From Candidatus Cloacimonadota bacterium (lineage in GTDB: Bacteria > Muiribacteriota > UBA6191 > JACPRK01): a stretch of 5,213 nucleotides of DNA. The translations under genes and the position numbers were made by a program. The stretch covers positions 1 through 5,213 of the forward strand of contig JAJFLN010000698.1 of NCBI GenBank assembly GCA_021772705.1, in the 5' to 3' direction. Positions within the stretch are counted from its first letter, which is position 1, and each line of letters starts with the position of its first letter. Below the pieces are notes generated by a model. That model made no database searches, was not told where the DNA came from, and saw only the letters and a program-made list of their open reading frames with translations. This document shows positions 1-5,213 of this stretch, in pieces.

Positions 1-108
1 CCCTTCGGCGTCGCTCAGGACATGCTTCGACAGGCTCAGGACGAACGGATCGGGAAAACTCGGCCATTCAGTCGTCCTGGATGCGGGCATCCATAGTGGG
101 GCGAACGG
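1..108. repeat. REP-like dispersed repeat, copy 1 (left end cut by window)
   Basis: This stretch is repeated at 521-627 with a constant offset of 520 bases. The copies differ at three substitutions (12 C/A, 33 G/A, 98 G/A) and one inserted base near 101. The first 47 bases resemble the REP-type elements found scattered in many bacterial genomes, with the core GCTTCGACAGGCTCAGGACG. The remaining 60 bases include a perfect 7-bp hairpin, TGGATGC-GG-GCATCCA, at 78-93. On the minus strand, elements of this kind yield well-known spurious peptides. The repeat may extend left of the window. No transposase is visible, so any mobility would have to be supplied in trans (inference). Confidence 0.8.
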
Positions 109-237
109 AGGAGGGGACCCCCTGGGTGACATGCACCCGGCCTTTGCCCTCCCCCTACACGGGGCCGACCGCGCGGGATAATGGGGGGCAGCTTTCTCGT
201 GATCTTCCGCTGGCACAAGCTTCTACCCGTTCACCCC

Positions 238-284
238 GAGCTTGTCGAGGGGCGCCTCCTTCGACAAGCTCACGACAGGCTCAG
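238..284. repeat. REP-like hairpin element
   Basis: GAGCTTGTCGA (238-248) is perfectly inverted as TCGACAAGCTC (261-271). The stem continues inward to 252/257 with two G-T pairs around a CGCC loop, giving about 15 paired positions. The right arm includes the 13-base string TTCGACAAGCTCA, also present in repeat copy 2 at 546-558. It is followed by CGACAGGCTCAG at 273-284. The element therefore belongs to the same repeat family as copies 1 and 2 but lacks their 60-base flank. No T-run follows on either strand, so an intrinsic terminator role is not supported. Confidence 0.7.
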
Positions 285-310
285 ACCAATGACGTTGCGT
301 CCGGTGAATC

Positions 311-335
311 GCGGCATGACGTCTCGTCATTCCGC
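311..335. repeat. Small hairpin GCGGcATGACG-tct-CGTCATtCCGC
   Basis: This is an inverted repeat with a 6-bp inner stem (316-321 with 325-330), one C/T mismatch, a 4-bp outer stem (311-314 with 332-335) and a 3-base loop. It lies in non-coding sequence 27 bases after the REP-like hairpin. No T-tract follows, so it does not look like a classical terminator. It could be another small dispersed repeat; its function is unknown. Confidence 0.5.
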
Positions 336-520
336 AAATAACATGAGAGCCGCTCCCCGGCAACGATCTCGTCGTTCGAGTATGGAAAACCAGCGCCCCG
401 AGACACAGCTGGAGGCACCTCATAGTCAAGAATGCTCACGTAGACCGGTTCCCGTGCATCCGTGACCGGATCCGCGCAACGTCATTGGCTCAGACGATAT
501 GGCCGCCCGCTCCGTTTATC

Positions 521-627
521 CCCTTCGGCGTAGCTCAGGACATGCTTCGACAAGCTCAGGACGAACGGATCGGGAAAACTCGGCCATTCAGTCGTCCTGG
601 ATGCGGGCATCCATAGTAGGCGAACGG
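521..627. repeat. REP-like dispersed repeat, copy 2
   Basis: This is the second copy of the repeat at 1-108, in direct orientation, running from CCCTTCGGCG to the CGAACGG that ends at 627. It carries the core TTCGACAAGCTCA at 546-558 and the same TGGATGC-GG-GCATCCA hairpin at 598-613. The matching flank of about 60 bases (568-627) shows that a unit larger than the REP core was copied. The two copies bracket about 410 bases of non-coding DNA. Copy 2 ends 95 bases before the first possible start codon of the ATPase gene. Confidence 0.85.
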
Positions 628-659
628 CTCCCAAACCTGTCCAGAGACTCCAGGGAACA

Positions 660-689
660 ATGAACGGATGGCGACTACGCCCGGATAAT
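660..689 (+). promoter_or_regulatory. Weak promoter candidate for the ATPase gene
   Basis: GATAAT at 684-689 matches five of six bases of a sigma-70-type -10 box. The only -35 candidate at suitable spacing (18 bases) is ATGAAC at 660-665, which matches poorly. A transcript from here would start near 696 and leave a short leader before the ATG at 723. The same words occur by chance in GC-rich DNA, so this is a suggestion only. The region between the repeat and the gene (628-722) shows no other obvious operator or riboswitch-like structure. Confidence 0.2.
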
Positions 690-722
690 GTCGCCCCATG
701 GTGATATGATGGGCCACTGATC

Positions 723-1343
723 ATGCGGCTCCCGAAGGGCATAAGAAGGGTCATCAGTTCCATGTTTCTGGGGGAGTCCGGGGACGAGGAAGTAGAACCG
801 GAATCACCCCCTGCCGGCAGCAAGTCGGAGCCCTCGGCAATCAAGGAGAGTCCCGAGCCATCCCCGTCGGCCACCCCTGCGTCCGAGCCGGCTCCCCCAT
901 CGGCGGCAGCAAGTCGCCGGTCGCCCAGGAGCATTCTGGAGGAGATCGTCGCGGCAGCTCAGGAGTCACTGGATTCTCCGGCGGCGGTTTCTCCTGCCGT
1001 TTCCGAGCCGGTGAAACTCCGGGAGGCCAAACATCCCGAGGAGCTAGACGGTTCGCCGCTGTCTGCTCCTGACGTGGAGTCCCGGAGCTCAGCTCCGGAG
1101 AAGAATGCCGTCTCCGAGGCTCTATCCGCCATCCCGTCCTCAGCGCCCTTGACGGCGCCTCCCACTGCCGGACCGGAGATTCCGTCAGACCTGGAGGCTT
1201 CGCCCGCCGAGAGGAAGGATGGGCAGCCACAGGGCTGGCGTACATGGACAGACGAGGACGATGAAGAGGATGGAGAAGAGGGCCTGAGCCTTCTGAAACT
1301 CGTCAGCGGCGAGGTGGACCTGGCCGTTGCCGAGAACTCCCGA
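723..1343 (+). other. N-terminal low-complexity, acidic region of the ATPase protein
   Basis: Residues 1-207 precede the first ATPase module. Residues 1-17 are basic and alternate with hydrophobic positions (MRLPKGIRRVISSMFLG), so they could form a short amphipathic helix. Residues 20-165 are dominated by Pro, Ser, Ala and Glu with patterns such as SEPSAIKESPEPSPSATPA, typical of a disordered tether. An acidic cluster follows at 177-186. From about 189 the sequence becomes regular and helix-like (LSLLKLVSGEVDLAV) and leads into module 1. There is no signal peptide, transmembrane segment, FHA or receiver domain that I can recognise. A role in tethering or partner binding is inference. Confidence 0.75.
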
Positions 1344-4300
1344 TACCGGGAGTTGCTGAAGGACAGGGCCACGGGCCTTCTTTACACAGAACTGGCGGGC
1401 CCATCGACGCCTTCCAAGTTTGAAAGCGATGGCGAGGAATCCGCCTACTACTCCCGGGCCGCCACGGAGTGTCTTGGTCTAGCCCGGGAGCAACTCAGCT
1501 ACTACCAGCTCAAGATCAACGATCGGGTTGCCGGTGAGATCCTGGACGAGATCTTGGCCCGGGTGATCGGCTTCGGCGTGGTTCAGCCGTTCCTGGACGA
1601 CCCGCAGGTCAGCGAGGTCATGATCAACGGGGCGTCGGACATCTACGTCGAGAAGGGCGGAAACCTCCAGAAGACAGATATCCAGTTTGAGGACGATGTG
1701 CAGCTCTATCGGATTATCAGCCGGATCGTCAGCCGGATCGGCCGAAGGGTAGACCGGACCATGCCGACCTGTGATGCCCGCCTGCCCGACGGCTCCCGCG
1801 TGAACGTGGTCCTGCCCCCTCTGACGCTGGCGGGACCTACGGTGACAATCCGGAAGTTCACCGCGTCGAGCCAGGCTCTCCAGGACCTGGTGGATTACGG
1901 GACACTGACTGAGGGAATGGCCCTCTTCCTGGAAGGCTGCATCCGATTACGGACCAACATGATCGTCAGTGGAGGCACCGGTTCGGGCAAGACGACGACG
2001 CTGAATGTCCTTTCGAGCTGCATCCCCGGCAACGAACGGGTGGTGACCCTGGAGGACGCCGCCGAGCTGGCACTGCAACAGGACCACGTGGTCCCCCTGG
2101 AGTCACGGCCACCCAACGCCGAGGGAGCCGGGGAGGTGACGATCCGGACTCTGCTGAGGAACGCCCTGCGAATGAGGCCCGACCGCATCGTCGTTGGCGA
2201 GTGCCGGGGTCCGGAGGCCCTGGACATGCTCCAGGCGATGAACACGGGCCACGAGGGCTCCTTGACGACGGGTCACGCCAACACGCCTAGGGACATGATC
2301 ACACGCCTGGAGACGATGGTTCTCATGTCCGGAATGCAGCTCACGTCCCGGGCAATCCGGGAGACCATCGCCCGGAGTCTTCAACTTGTGGTGCAACAGA
2401 GCCGGCTCTCGGACGGTTCGAGGAAGATCGTCTCCATCGCCGAGGTCTGCGGCATCGAGGAGGGTGTGGTCGTTCTGAGGGACATCTTCCGATTCGTCAG
2501 GACCGGACGGGGAGAACAGGGCCAAGCTGAAGGCCGATTCGAGTTCGCCGGGCATGTGCCCTCCTTCCTCCACCGCTTCGCCGAGGAGGGCATCGAGCTG
2601 CCGGAGAACACCTTCGGCGAGGGTACGAGCCTGTCTCGCATGGTGAAGCGCGTCCTTCGCAGACGGTATGGCGCCGCTGAACGAGAGCGTCGACGAATTG
2701 AAGGGCTGGAGTACGAGTCCCTGCGAACCGCAGTGCCCTGGGAGCAGTCGACTCTGGCCATGGCGGCCATGGGGATGAAGGTCATGGCCTGGAAGGACGC
2801 CGTTCTTCCCGAAGCCGTGATCCCCAAGAGGCGGCTCAGGGATCCGATGCTGGTGCCCCGTCTCGGCCGGGTTCAGCAGATCGGAGACAAGGACATCCAG
2901 GGAGACCTGCGGAAGTGGCTGTTGGCGGAGCTGGCAGATCGGCTGAAGCGCAGCGTCGGTTTCGACAAGATCGACTTCGAGGGCATGAACCTCGCCCAGG
3001 AACAAGAGATCGTTGGAGAGAAGCTGCGGTACGTCTTCATCGACCTGGCCGGGGAGTATCACATCGGCCTGAGTCAGGCCGTCCTGGGCGATGTCATCAC
3101 CGATGCCCTGCGGGATGCTGTGGGTCTCGGTCCCATTCAGCAGCTGCTGGACGACCCGGAAGTGGACGAGGTCATGGTCAACGGGCCAGAGCAGGTCTAC
3201 ATCGAACGATCCGGGAAGCTGGTCCTGACGAACGTCCGCTTTCGGGACGACGGTCACGTCCAGCAGGTGATGGATCGGATTCTCACCCGCGTGGGGAGGA
3301 GGATCGATAACACCATCCCCATCGCTGACGCCCGGTTGCAGGATGGATCTCGGGTCAACGCCGTGCTGCAGCCCATCTCACTGGTGGGGCCCGCGTTGAC
3401 GATCCGCAAATTCAGTCCGTCGCCCCTCGAGGTTTCAGATCTGGTCAAGAAGGGGACCATGACCGGGAACATGGCCCTGTTTCTCAAGGCGGCAGTCCGT
3501 GGCCGGGCGAACGTGGTCGTCTCCGGTGGCACGGGATCCGGCAAGACCTCCACCCTGAATGCTCTGGCCGGGTTCATCGGTGAGGGCGAACGGGTCATTA
3601 CCATCGAGGACGCCGCCGAACTGCGGTTACAGCAGGAACACGTGGTGACACTGGAGTCCCGCCCAGCCAGTCGAGAAGGATCGGCATCGGTGAGCATCCG
3701 GGACCTGGTTCGAAACTCCCTCCGCATGAGACCCGACCGGATTGTCATCGGCGAGTGCCGCGGGCCGGAAGCGCTGGACATGTTGCAAGCCATGAACACG
3801 GGACACGAAGGCTCCATGACCACGGCCCACGCCAACAACGCCAGAGAGCTGGTGAGTCGTATCGAGACCATGGTGATGATGGGCAACGTGGACCTCACCT
3901 CCCGGGCCATCCGGGAGCAGATTCTGAGTGCCATCCAGCTCGTGGTTCAGCAAGAGCGGTTACCCGGTGGCGAACGGCGCATCACGGCCCTGTCGGAGTT
4001 CCAGCCCGGCCCCGGGGGCTCCATCGTCGCCGTGGACTTCTTCCTCTACGATCGCCAGGCTTCCTCCAGCAGCCTCGCCGGCACTGGTGAACCCGTGTTC
4101 CGGGCAACCGGGAGCTATCCAGCCTTCCTGCGCGACCTCGCCCGGGCCGGGGTGGAGCTACCGGACGACCTCTTTGGCCCAGGGACGAGCATTCAGGCCG
4201 AGCTCCGGAGGCGGGACGATCAGGAGCTGGCGGAGCGGGACAGCGTGCTGGCAGTGGCTGAGGCAGCACAGAAAGCGGGCACCTCTCGGGAGCACCCCCG

Positions 4301-5213
4301 AAAGTCTTCGGAAGATCCTGAAGAGGACGAGTTTGGCTGGGAACAGGCCCTGTCGCCGACGGCGCCGCCGCGGCGGGACGTGGACCGGATCGGGTCCGGA
4401 GTTGCCAGGGAGGTCTATGACCAGGATCGGGCGGAAGTGCTGGAGAACATGAAGGATCGGGTGACGGATCTGGCCATCGCCGCCGCCGGCCAAGAGGAGG
4501 AGATTGACTCCGAAGGAATGCTCTTGCTCGTCGAGGTCTGCGTCGATTGCATCCTGCGGCAGGACGCAAGGATCGAGCTTTCGAGACCCATGAGGGTCGA
4601 GCTGGTCAATCAGGTTCATGCCGAGGTGGATGGTCTGGGGCCAATTCAACCGCTACTGAGAGACAAGACAGTGAGCGAAGTCATGGTCAACGGCCCGGCT
4701 CATGTCTACGTGGAGCGGGCAGGCAAGCTCGAACTGTCAGAGGTGGTATTTCGGGATGACCTGCACGTCCGTCAGGCCCTGAGCCGCATCCTGACTCCCA
4801 TCGGTCGCCGGTGCGACGAGAAGTCTCCCCTGGTGGATGCCCGTCTGTCCGACGGCTCCCGGGTCCACGCCGCCATTCCGCCTGTGGCGCTCAACGGCCC
4901 GGTTCTGACGATCCGGAAGTTCAGCGATACTACCATCGATCTGAACCGGCTCGTCGAGCTGGGCTCCATGTCCGATCCCGTGGCCCGGTTCCTGGACAGC
5001 TGCGTGAAGATGGCGTTGAACATCGTTGTCTCCGGCGGCACGGGCAGCGGAAAGACCACCTTGCTGAACGCTCTGGCCGGGGCCATCGGCGACGGCGAAC
5101 GAGTCGTCACCATCGAGGACTCCGCCGAGCTGAACCTCCAACTGGAGCACGTGGTGGGTCTGGAGTCCCGGCCTGCCAATGTGGAGGGTGCCGGTGCTGT
5201 CACGGTCCGTGAT
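723..5213 (+). CDS. Tandem triple-module CpaF/TadA-type secretion ATPase (3' end beyond window)
   Basis: The gene product is a multi-module ATPase of the CpaF/TadA branch of the type II/IV secretion ATPase superfamily. In Flp/Tad pilus systems this protein is a cytoplasmic ring motor that hydrolyses ATP to drive pilin assembly through an inner-membrane platform. The frame opens after a stop at 702-704, begins at ATG 723 (or ATG 762) and runs 1497 codons without a stop to the window edge. Residues 1-190 are Pro/Ser/Ala/Glu-rich and end in an acidic run (DEDDEEDGEE, 177-186). Three ATPase modules follow, at about 208-636, 722-1156 and 1235 onward. Each has an N-terminal helical region, an E-V-M-[IV]-N-G motif, D-G-S-R-V, TIRKF and GGTGSGKT. 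The wording (SGGTGSGKT, LQAMNTGHEGS) is CpaF-like, not GspE-like, and no cysteine zinc motif is seen. Single-module relatives are about one third this length. If module 3 matches module 2, the protein would reach about 1660 residues. I am sure of the family. Whether it drives a pilus, and whether more modules follow, is not visible. Confidence 0.95.
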   Translation, partial: MRLPKGIRRVISSMFLGESGDEEVEPESPPAGSKSEPSAIKESPEPSPSATPASEPAPPSAAASRRSPRSILEEIVAAAQESLDSPAAVSPAVSEPVKLREAKHPEELDGSPLSAPDVESRSSAPEKNAVSEALSAIPSSAPLTAPPTAGPEIPSDLEASPAERKDGQPQGWRTWTDEDDEEDGEEGLSLLKLVSGEVDLAVAENSRYRELLKDRATGLLYTELAGPSTPSKFESDGEESAYYSRAATECLGLAREQLSYYQLKINDRVAGEILDEILARVIGFGVVQPFLDDPQVSEVMINGASDIYVEKGGNLQKTDIQFEDDVQLYRIISRIVSRIGRRVDRTMPTCDARLPDGSRVNVVLPPLTLAGPTVTIRKFTASSQALQDLVDYGTLTEGMALFLEGCIRLRTNMIVSGGTGSGKTTTLNVLSSCIPGNERVVTLEDAAELALQQDHVVPLESRPPNAEGAGEVTIRTLLRNALRMRPDRIVVGECRGPEALDMLQAMNTGHEGSLTTGHANTPRDMITRLETMVLMSGMQLTSRAIRETIARSLQLVVQQSRLSDGSRKIVSIAEVCGIEEGVVVLRDIFRFVRTGRGEQGQAEGRFEFAGHVPSFLHRFAEEGIELPENTFGEGTSLSRMVKRVLRRRYGAAERERRRIEGLEYESLRTAVPWEQSTLAMAAMGMKVMAWKDAVLPEAVIPKRRLRDPMLVPRLGRVQQIGDKDIQGDLRKWLLAELADRLKRSVGFDKIDFEGMNLAQEQEIVGEKLRYVFIDLAGEYHIGLSQAVLGDVITDALRDAVGLGPIQQLLDDPEVDEVMVNGPEQVYIERSGKLVLTNVRFRDDGHVQQVMDRILTRVGRRIDNTIPIADARLQDGSRVNAVLQPISLVGPALTIRKFSPSPLEVSDLVKKGTMTGNMALFLKAAVRGRANVVVSGGTGSGKTSTLNALAGFIGEGERVITIEDAAELRLQQEHVVTLESRPASREGSASVSIRDLVRNSLRMRPDRIVIGECRGPEALDMLQAMNTGHEGSMTTAHANNARELVSRIETMVMMGNVDLTSRAIREQILSAIQLVVQQERLPGGERRITALSEFQPGPGGSIVAVDFFLYDRQASSSSLAGTGEPVFRATGSYPAFLRDLARAGVELPDDLFGPGTSIQAELRRRDDQELAERDSVLAVAEAAQKAGTSREHPRKSSEDPEEDEFGWEQALSPTAPPRRDVDRIGSGVAREVYDQDRAEVLENMKDRVTDLAIAAAGQEEEIDSEGMLLLVEVCVDCILRQDARIELSRPMRVELVNQVHAEVDGLGPIQPLLRDKTVSEVMVNGPAHVYVERAGKLELSEVVFRDDLHVRQALSRILTPIGRRCDEKSPLVDARLSDGSRVHAAIPPVALNGPVLTIRKFSDTTIDLNRLVELGSMSDPVARFLDSCVKMALNIVVSGGTGSGKTTLLNALAGAIGDGERVVTIEDSAELNLQLEHVVGLESRPANVEGAGAVTVRD
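743..750 (+). promoter_or_regulatory. Possible ribosome binding site for an alternative start at 762
   Basis: AAGAAGGG lies 11 bases before the in-frame ATG at 762 and is the only purine-rich Shine-Dalgarno-like run near either candidate start. The upstream ATG at 723 has only GATGGG at 708-713, which is weak. If translation begins at 762, the protein loses the basic stretch MRLPKGIRRVISS. The spacing is longer than ideal and the match is partial, so the start remains undecided. Confidence 0.25.
1344..2630 (+). other. CpaF-like ATPase module 1 (residues about 208-636)
   Basis: The N-terminal helical region is followed by FGVVQPFLDDPQVSEVMING (284-303), DGSRV (356-360) and TIRKF (375-379). 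Walker A is GGTGSGKT (417-424, Lys423), and the acidic box is EDAAEL (444-449). Walker B ends in VVGECRG with catalytic Glu493. The histidine box is NTGHEGSLTTGHAN with His510 and His518. The module ends with a CpaF-type tail, GIELPENTFGEGTS, up to residue 636. All residues expected for ATP hydrolysis are present. Oddities: FGVVQ replaces the GLGPIQ of modules 2 and 3, TMPTCDARL replaces the usual S-P-x-x-DARL, and Gly517 precedes the second histidine. Its front half is thus the more divergent part. Confidence 0.92.
2631..2885 (+). other. Basic, Met-rich linker between modules 1 and 2
   Basis: These are residues 637-721, about 85 in all. The first part is strongly basic and probably helical (VKRVLRRRYGAAERERRR). 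A hydrophobic stretch with methionines at 680, 683, 685 and 688 and tryptophans at 673 and 690 follows, then another basic cluster (IPKRRLRD). I recognise no known domain. The stretch is too short and too broken by charge to be a convincing transmembrane helix. It may be a spacer that lets adjacent modules pack in a ring (inference), and it differs fully in composition from the second linker. Confidence 0.6.
2886..4190 (+). other. CpaF-like ATPase module 2 (residues about 722-1156)
   Basis: This is a complete module. A helical N-terminal region leads into GLGPIQQLLDDPEVDEVMVN (801-820), then DGSRV (874-878) and TIRKF (893-897). Walker A is GGTGSGKT (935-942, Lys941), and the acidic box is EDAAEL from Glu962. 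Walker B is VIGECRG with Glu1011. The histidine box is NTGHEGSMTTAHAN with His1028 and His1036. The C-terminal tail is GVELPDDLFGPGTS, ending at 1156. Every motif lies 518-520 residues after its module 1 counterpart. Around Walker B the two modules are identical at 30 of 31 residues (RMRP to HEGS), yet many shared residues use different codons. No key residue is missing. Confidence 0.93.
4191..4424 (+). other. Charged linker between modules 2 and 3
   Basis: These are residues 1157-1234, about 78 in all. The first half is probably helical and rich in charge (AELRRRDDQELAERDSVLAV). The second half is polar and proline-containing with an acidic patch (EDPEEDE at 1197-1203) followed by FGW. That acidic-then-aromatic feature loosely echoes the acidic cluster before module 1. 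I recognise no known domain. A flexible connector is the simplest reading. Confidence 0.6.
4425..5213 (+). other. CpaF-like ATPase module 3, truncated by window edge
   Basis: Residues 1235-1497 hold the N-terminal helical region, GLGPIQPLLRDKTVSEVMVN (1304-1323), DARLSDGSRV and TIRKF (1396-1400). Walker A is GGTGSGKT (1438-1445, Lys1444), and the acidic box is EDSAEL from Glu1465, with Ser in place of the Ala of modules 1 and 2. The sequence stops at AVTVRD, about 17 residues before the expected Walker B glutamate. Catalytic completeness therefore cannot be judged. Its GRRCDEKSPLVDARL segment looks closer to ordinary single-module CpaF proteins (known family pattern GRR-x-DE-x-SP) than the same segment in modules 1 and 2. 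Confidence 0.9.

Larger units (their letters stand above)
109..520. other. Non-coding interval between the two repeat copies
   Basis: This stretch of about 410 bases holds no gene I can support. Short frames exist on both strands, but they overlap one another, run through hairpin repeats and show no recognisable protein motif. I see no tRNA or rRNA segment. The recognisable content is two hairpin elements, at 238-284 and 311-335. It is most simply an intergenic region that has collected small repeats. Confidence 0.6.

Noticed and set aside
238..335. Intrinsic terminators
   Set aside because: Both hairpins lack a following T-run on either strand and fit dispersed repeats better.
81..465. Small overlapping plus- and minus-strand frames left of the gene
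   Set aside because: They run through hairpin repeats, overlap in several frames, have low-complexity translations and lack convincing ribosome binding sites.
425..475. tRNA-like GGTTC string
   Set aside because: No matching acceptor stem, anticodon arm or 5-bp T stem can be drawn around it.
482..934. Minus-strand open frame of 150 codons
   Set aside because: Its C-terminal part reads through the REP-like repeat and gives the familiar spurious peptide (PFVLSLSKHVLSYAEG). Its N-terminal part is antisense to the ATPase gene's low-complexity region.
2103..3257. Minus-strand open frame of 384 codons
   Set aside because: It lies wholly antisense to modules 1 and 2, whose plus frame carries conserved catalytic motifs throughout. 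Its own translation shows no recognisable domain. Long antisense frames are expected in GC-rich coding DNA.
3254..3934. Minus-strand open frame of 226 codons, and a similar one at 4772-5203
   Set aside because: These two resemble each other only because they lie antisense to equivalent parts of repeated ATPase modules. They are shadows of the plus-strand gene.
723..5213. Three separate adjacent cpaF genes or a frameshifted pseudogene
   Set aside because: Reading the codons from 723 to 5213 gives no stop and no change of frame. All three Walker A motifs fall in the same frame and the linkers remain open.
1344..5213. GspE/PilB or VirB11 identity
   Set aside because: There is no tetracysteine zinc motif as in GspE/PilB. 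The EVM[IV]NG, SGGTGSGKT and LQAMNTGHEGS wording with a full N-terminal helical region is characteristic of the CpaF/TadA branch.

Overview
The window is GC-rich bacterial DNA with about 720 bases of non-coding, repeat-studded sequence on the left. It is followed by one very long plus-strand reading frame that starts near base 723 and is still open at base 5213 (1497 codons seen, no stop). I read this frame codon by codon and it does not shift. No other convincing gene lies on either strand.

The long gene encodes at least three complete or near-complete copies, in tandem, of a CpaF/TadA-type secretion ATPase. This is the motor of Flp/Tad pilus and related type II/IV secretion machines. Such a motor is normally a separate protein of roughly 400-550 residues carrying one ATPase module. 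Here the Walker A lysines fall at residues 423, 941 and 1444. Modules 1 and 2 both retain the acidic box, the Walker B glutamate and the two-histidine box. Module 3 is cut by the window edge just before Walker B. Internal motif spacing is almost identical in every copy (27 residues from Walker A to the acidic box; 76 to the Walker B glutamate), while the copies differ widely in synonymous codons. This looks like an old duplication and fusion under selection, not an assembly repeat. A Pro/Ser/Ala/Glu-rich, probably disordered N-terminal region of about 190 residues precedes module 1. Charged linkers of about 80 residues separate the modules.

The left flank (1-722) holds two copies of a repeat of about 107 bp that carries a REP-like core and a small hairpin, plus two further hairpin elements. 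The 95 bases directly before the gene contain only a weak promoter candidate. This is the start region of the gene, and neither possible start codon has a strong Shine-Dalgarno.

Organism: the high GC content, the 'TTCGACAAGCTCA' REP-like repeats and the GECRG wording of the Walker B region suggest an environmental bacterium. An uncultured Chloroflexota member is my tentative guess, but the window alone cannot fix the phylum. The partners expected for a pilus motor (membrane platform TadB/TadC, TadZ/CpaE, prepilin peptidase, pilins) are not in view and would have to lie downstream or elsewhere.
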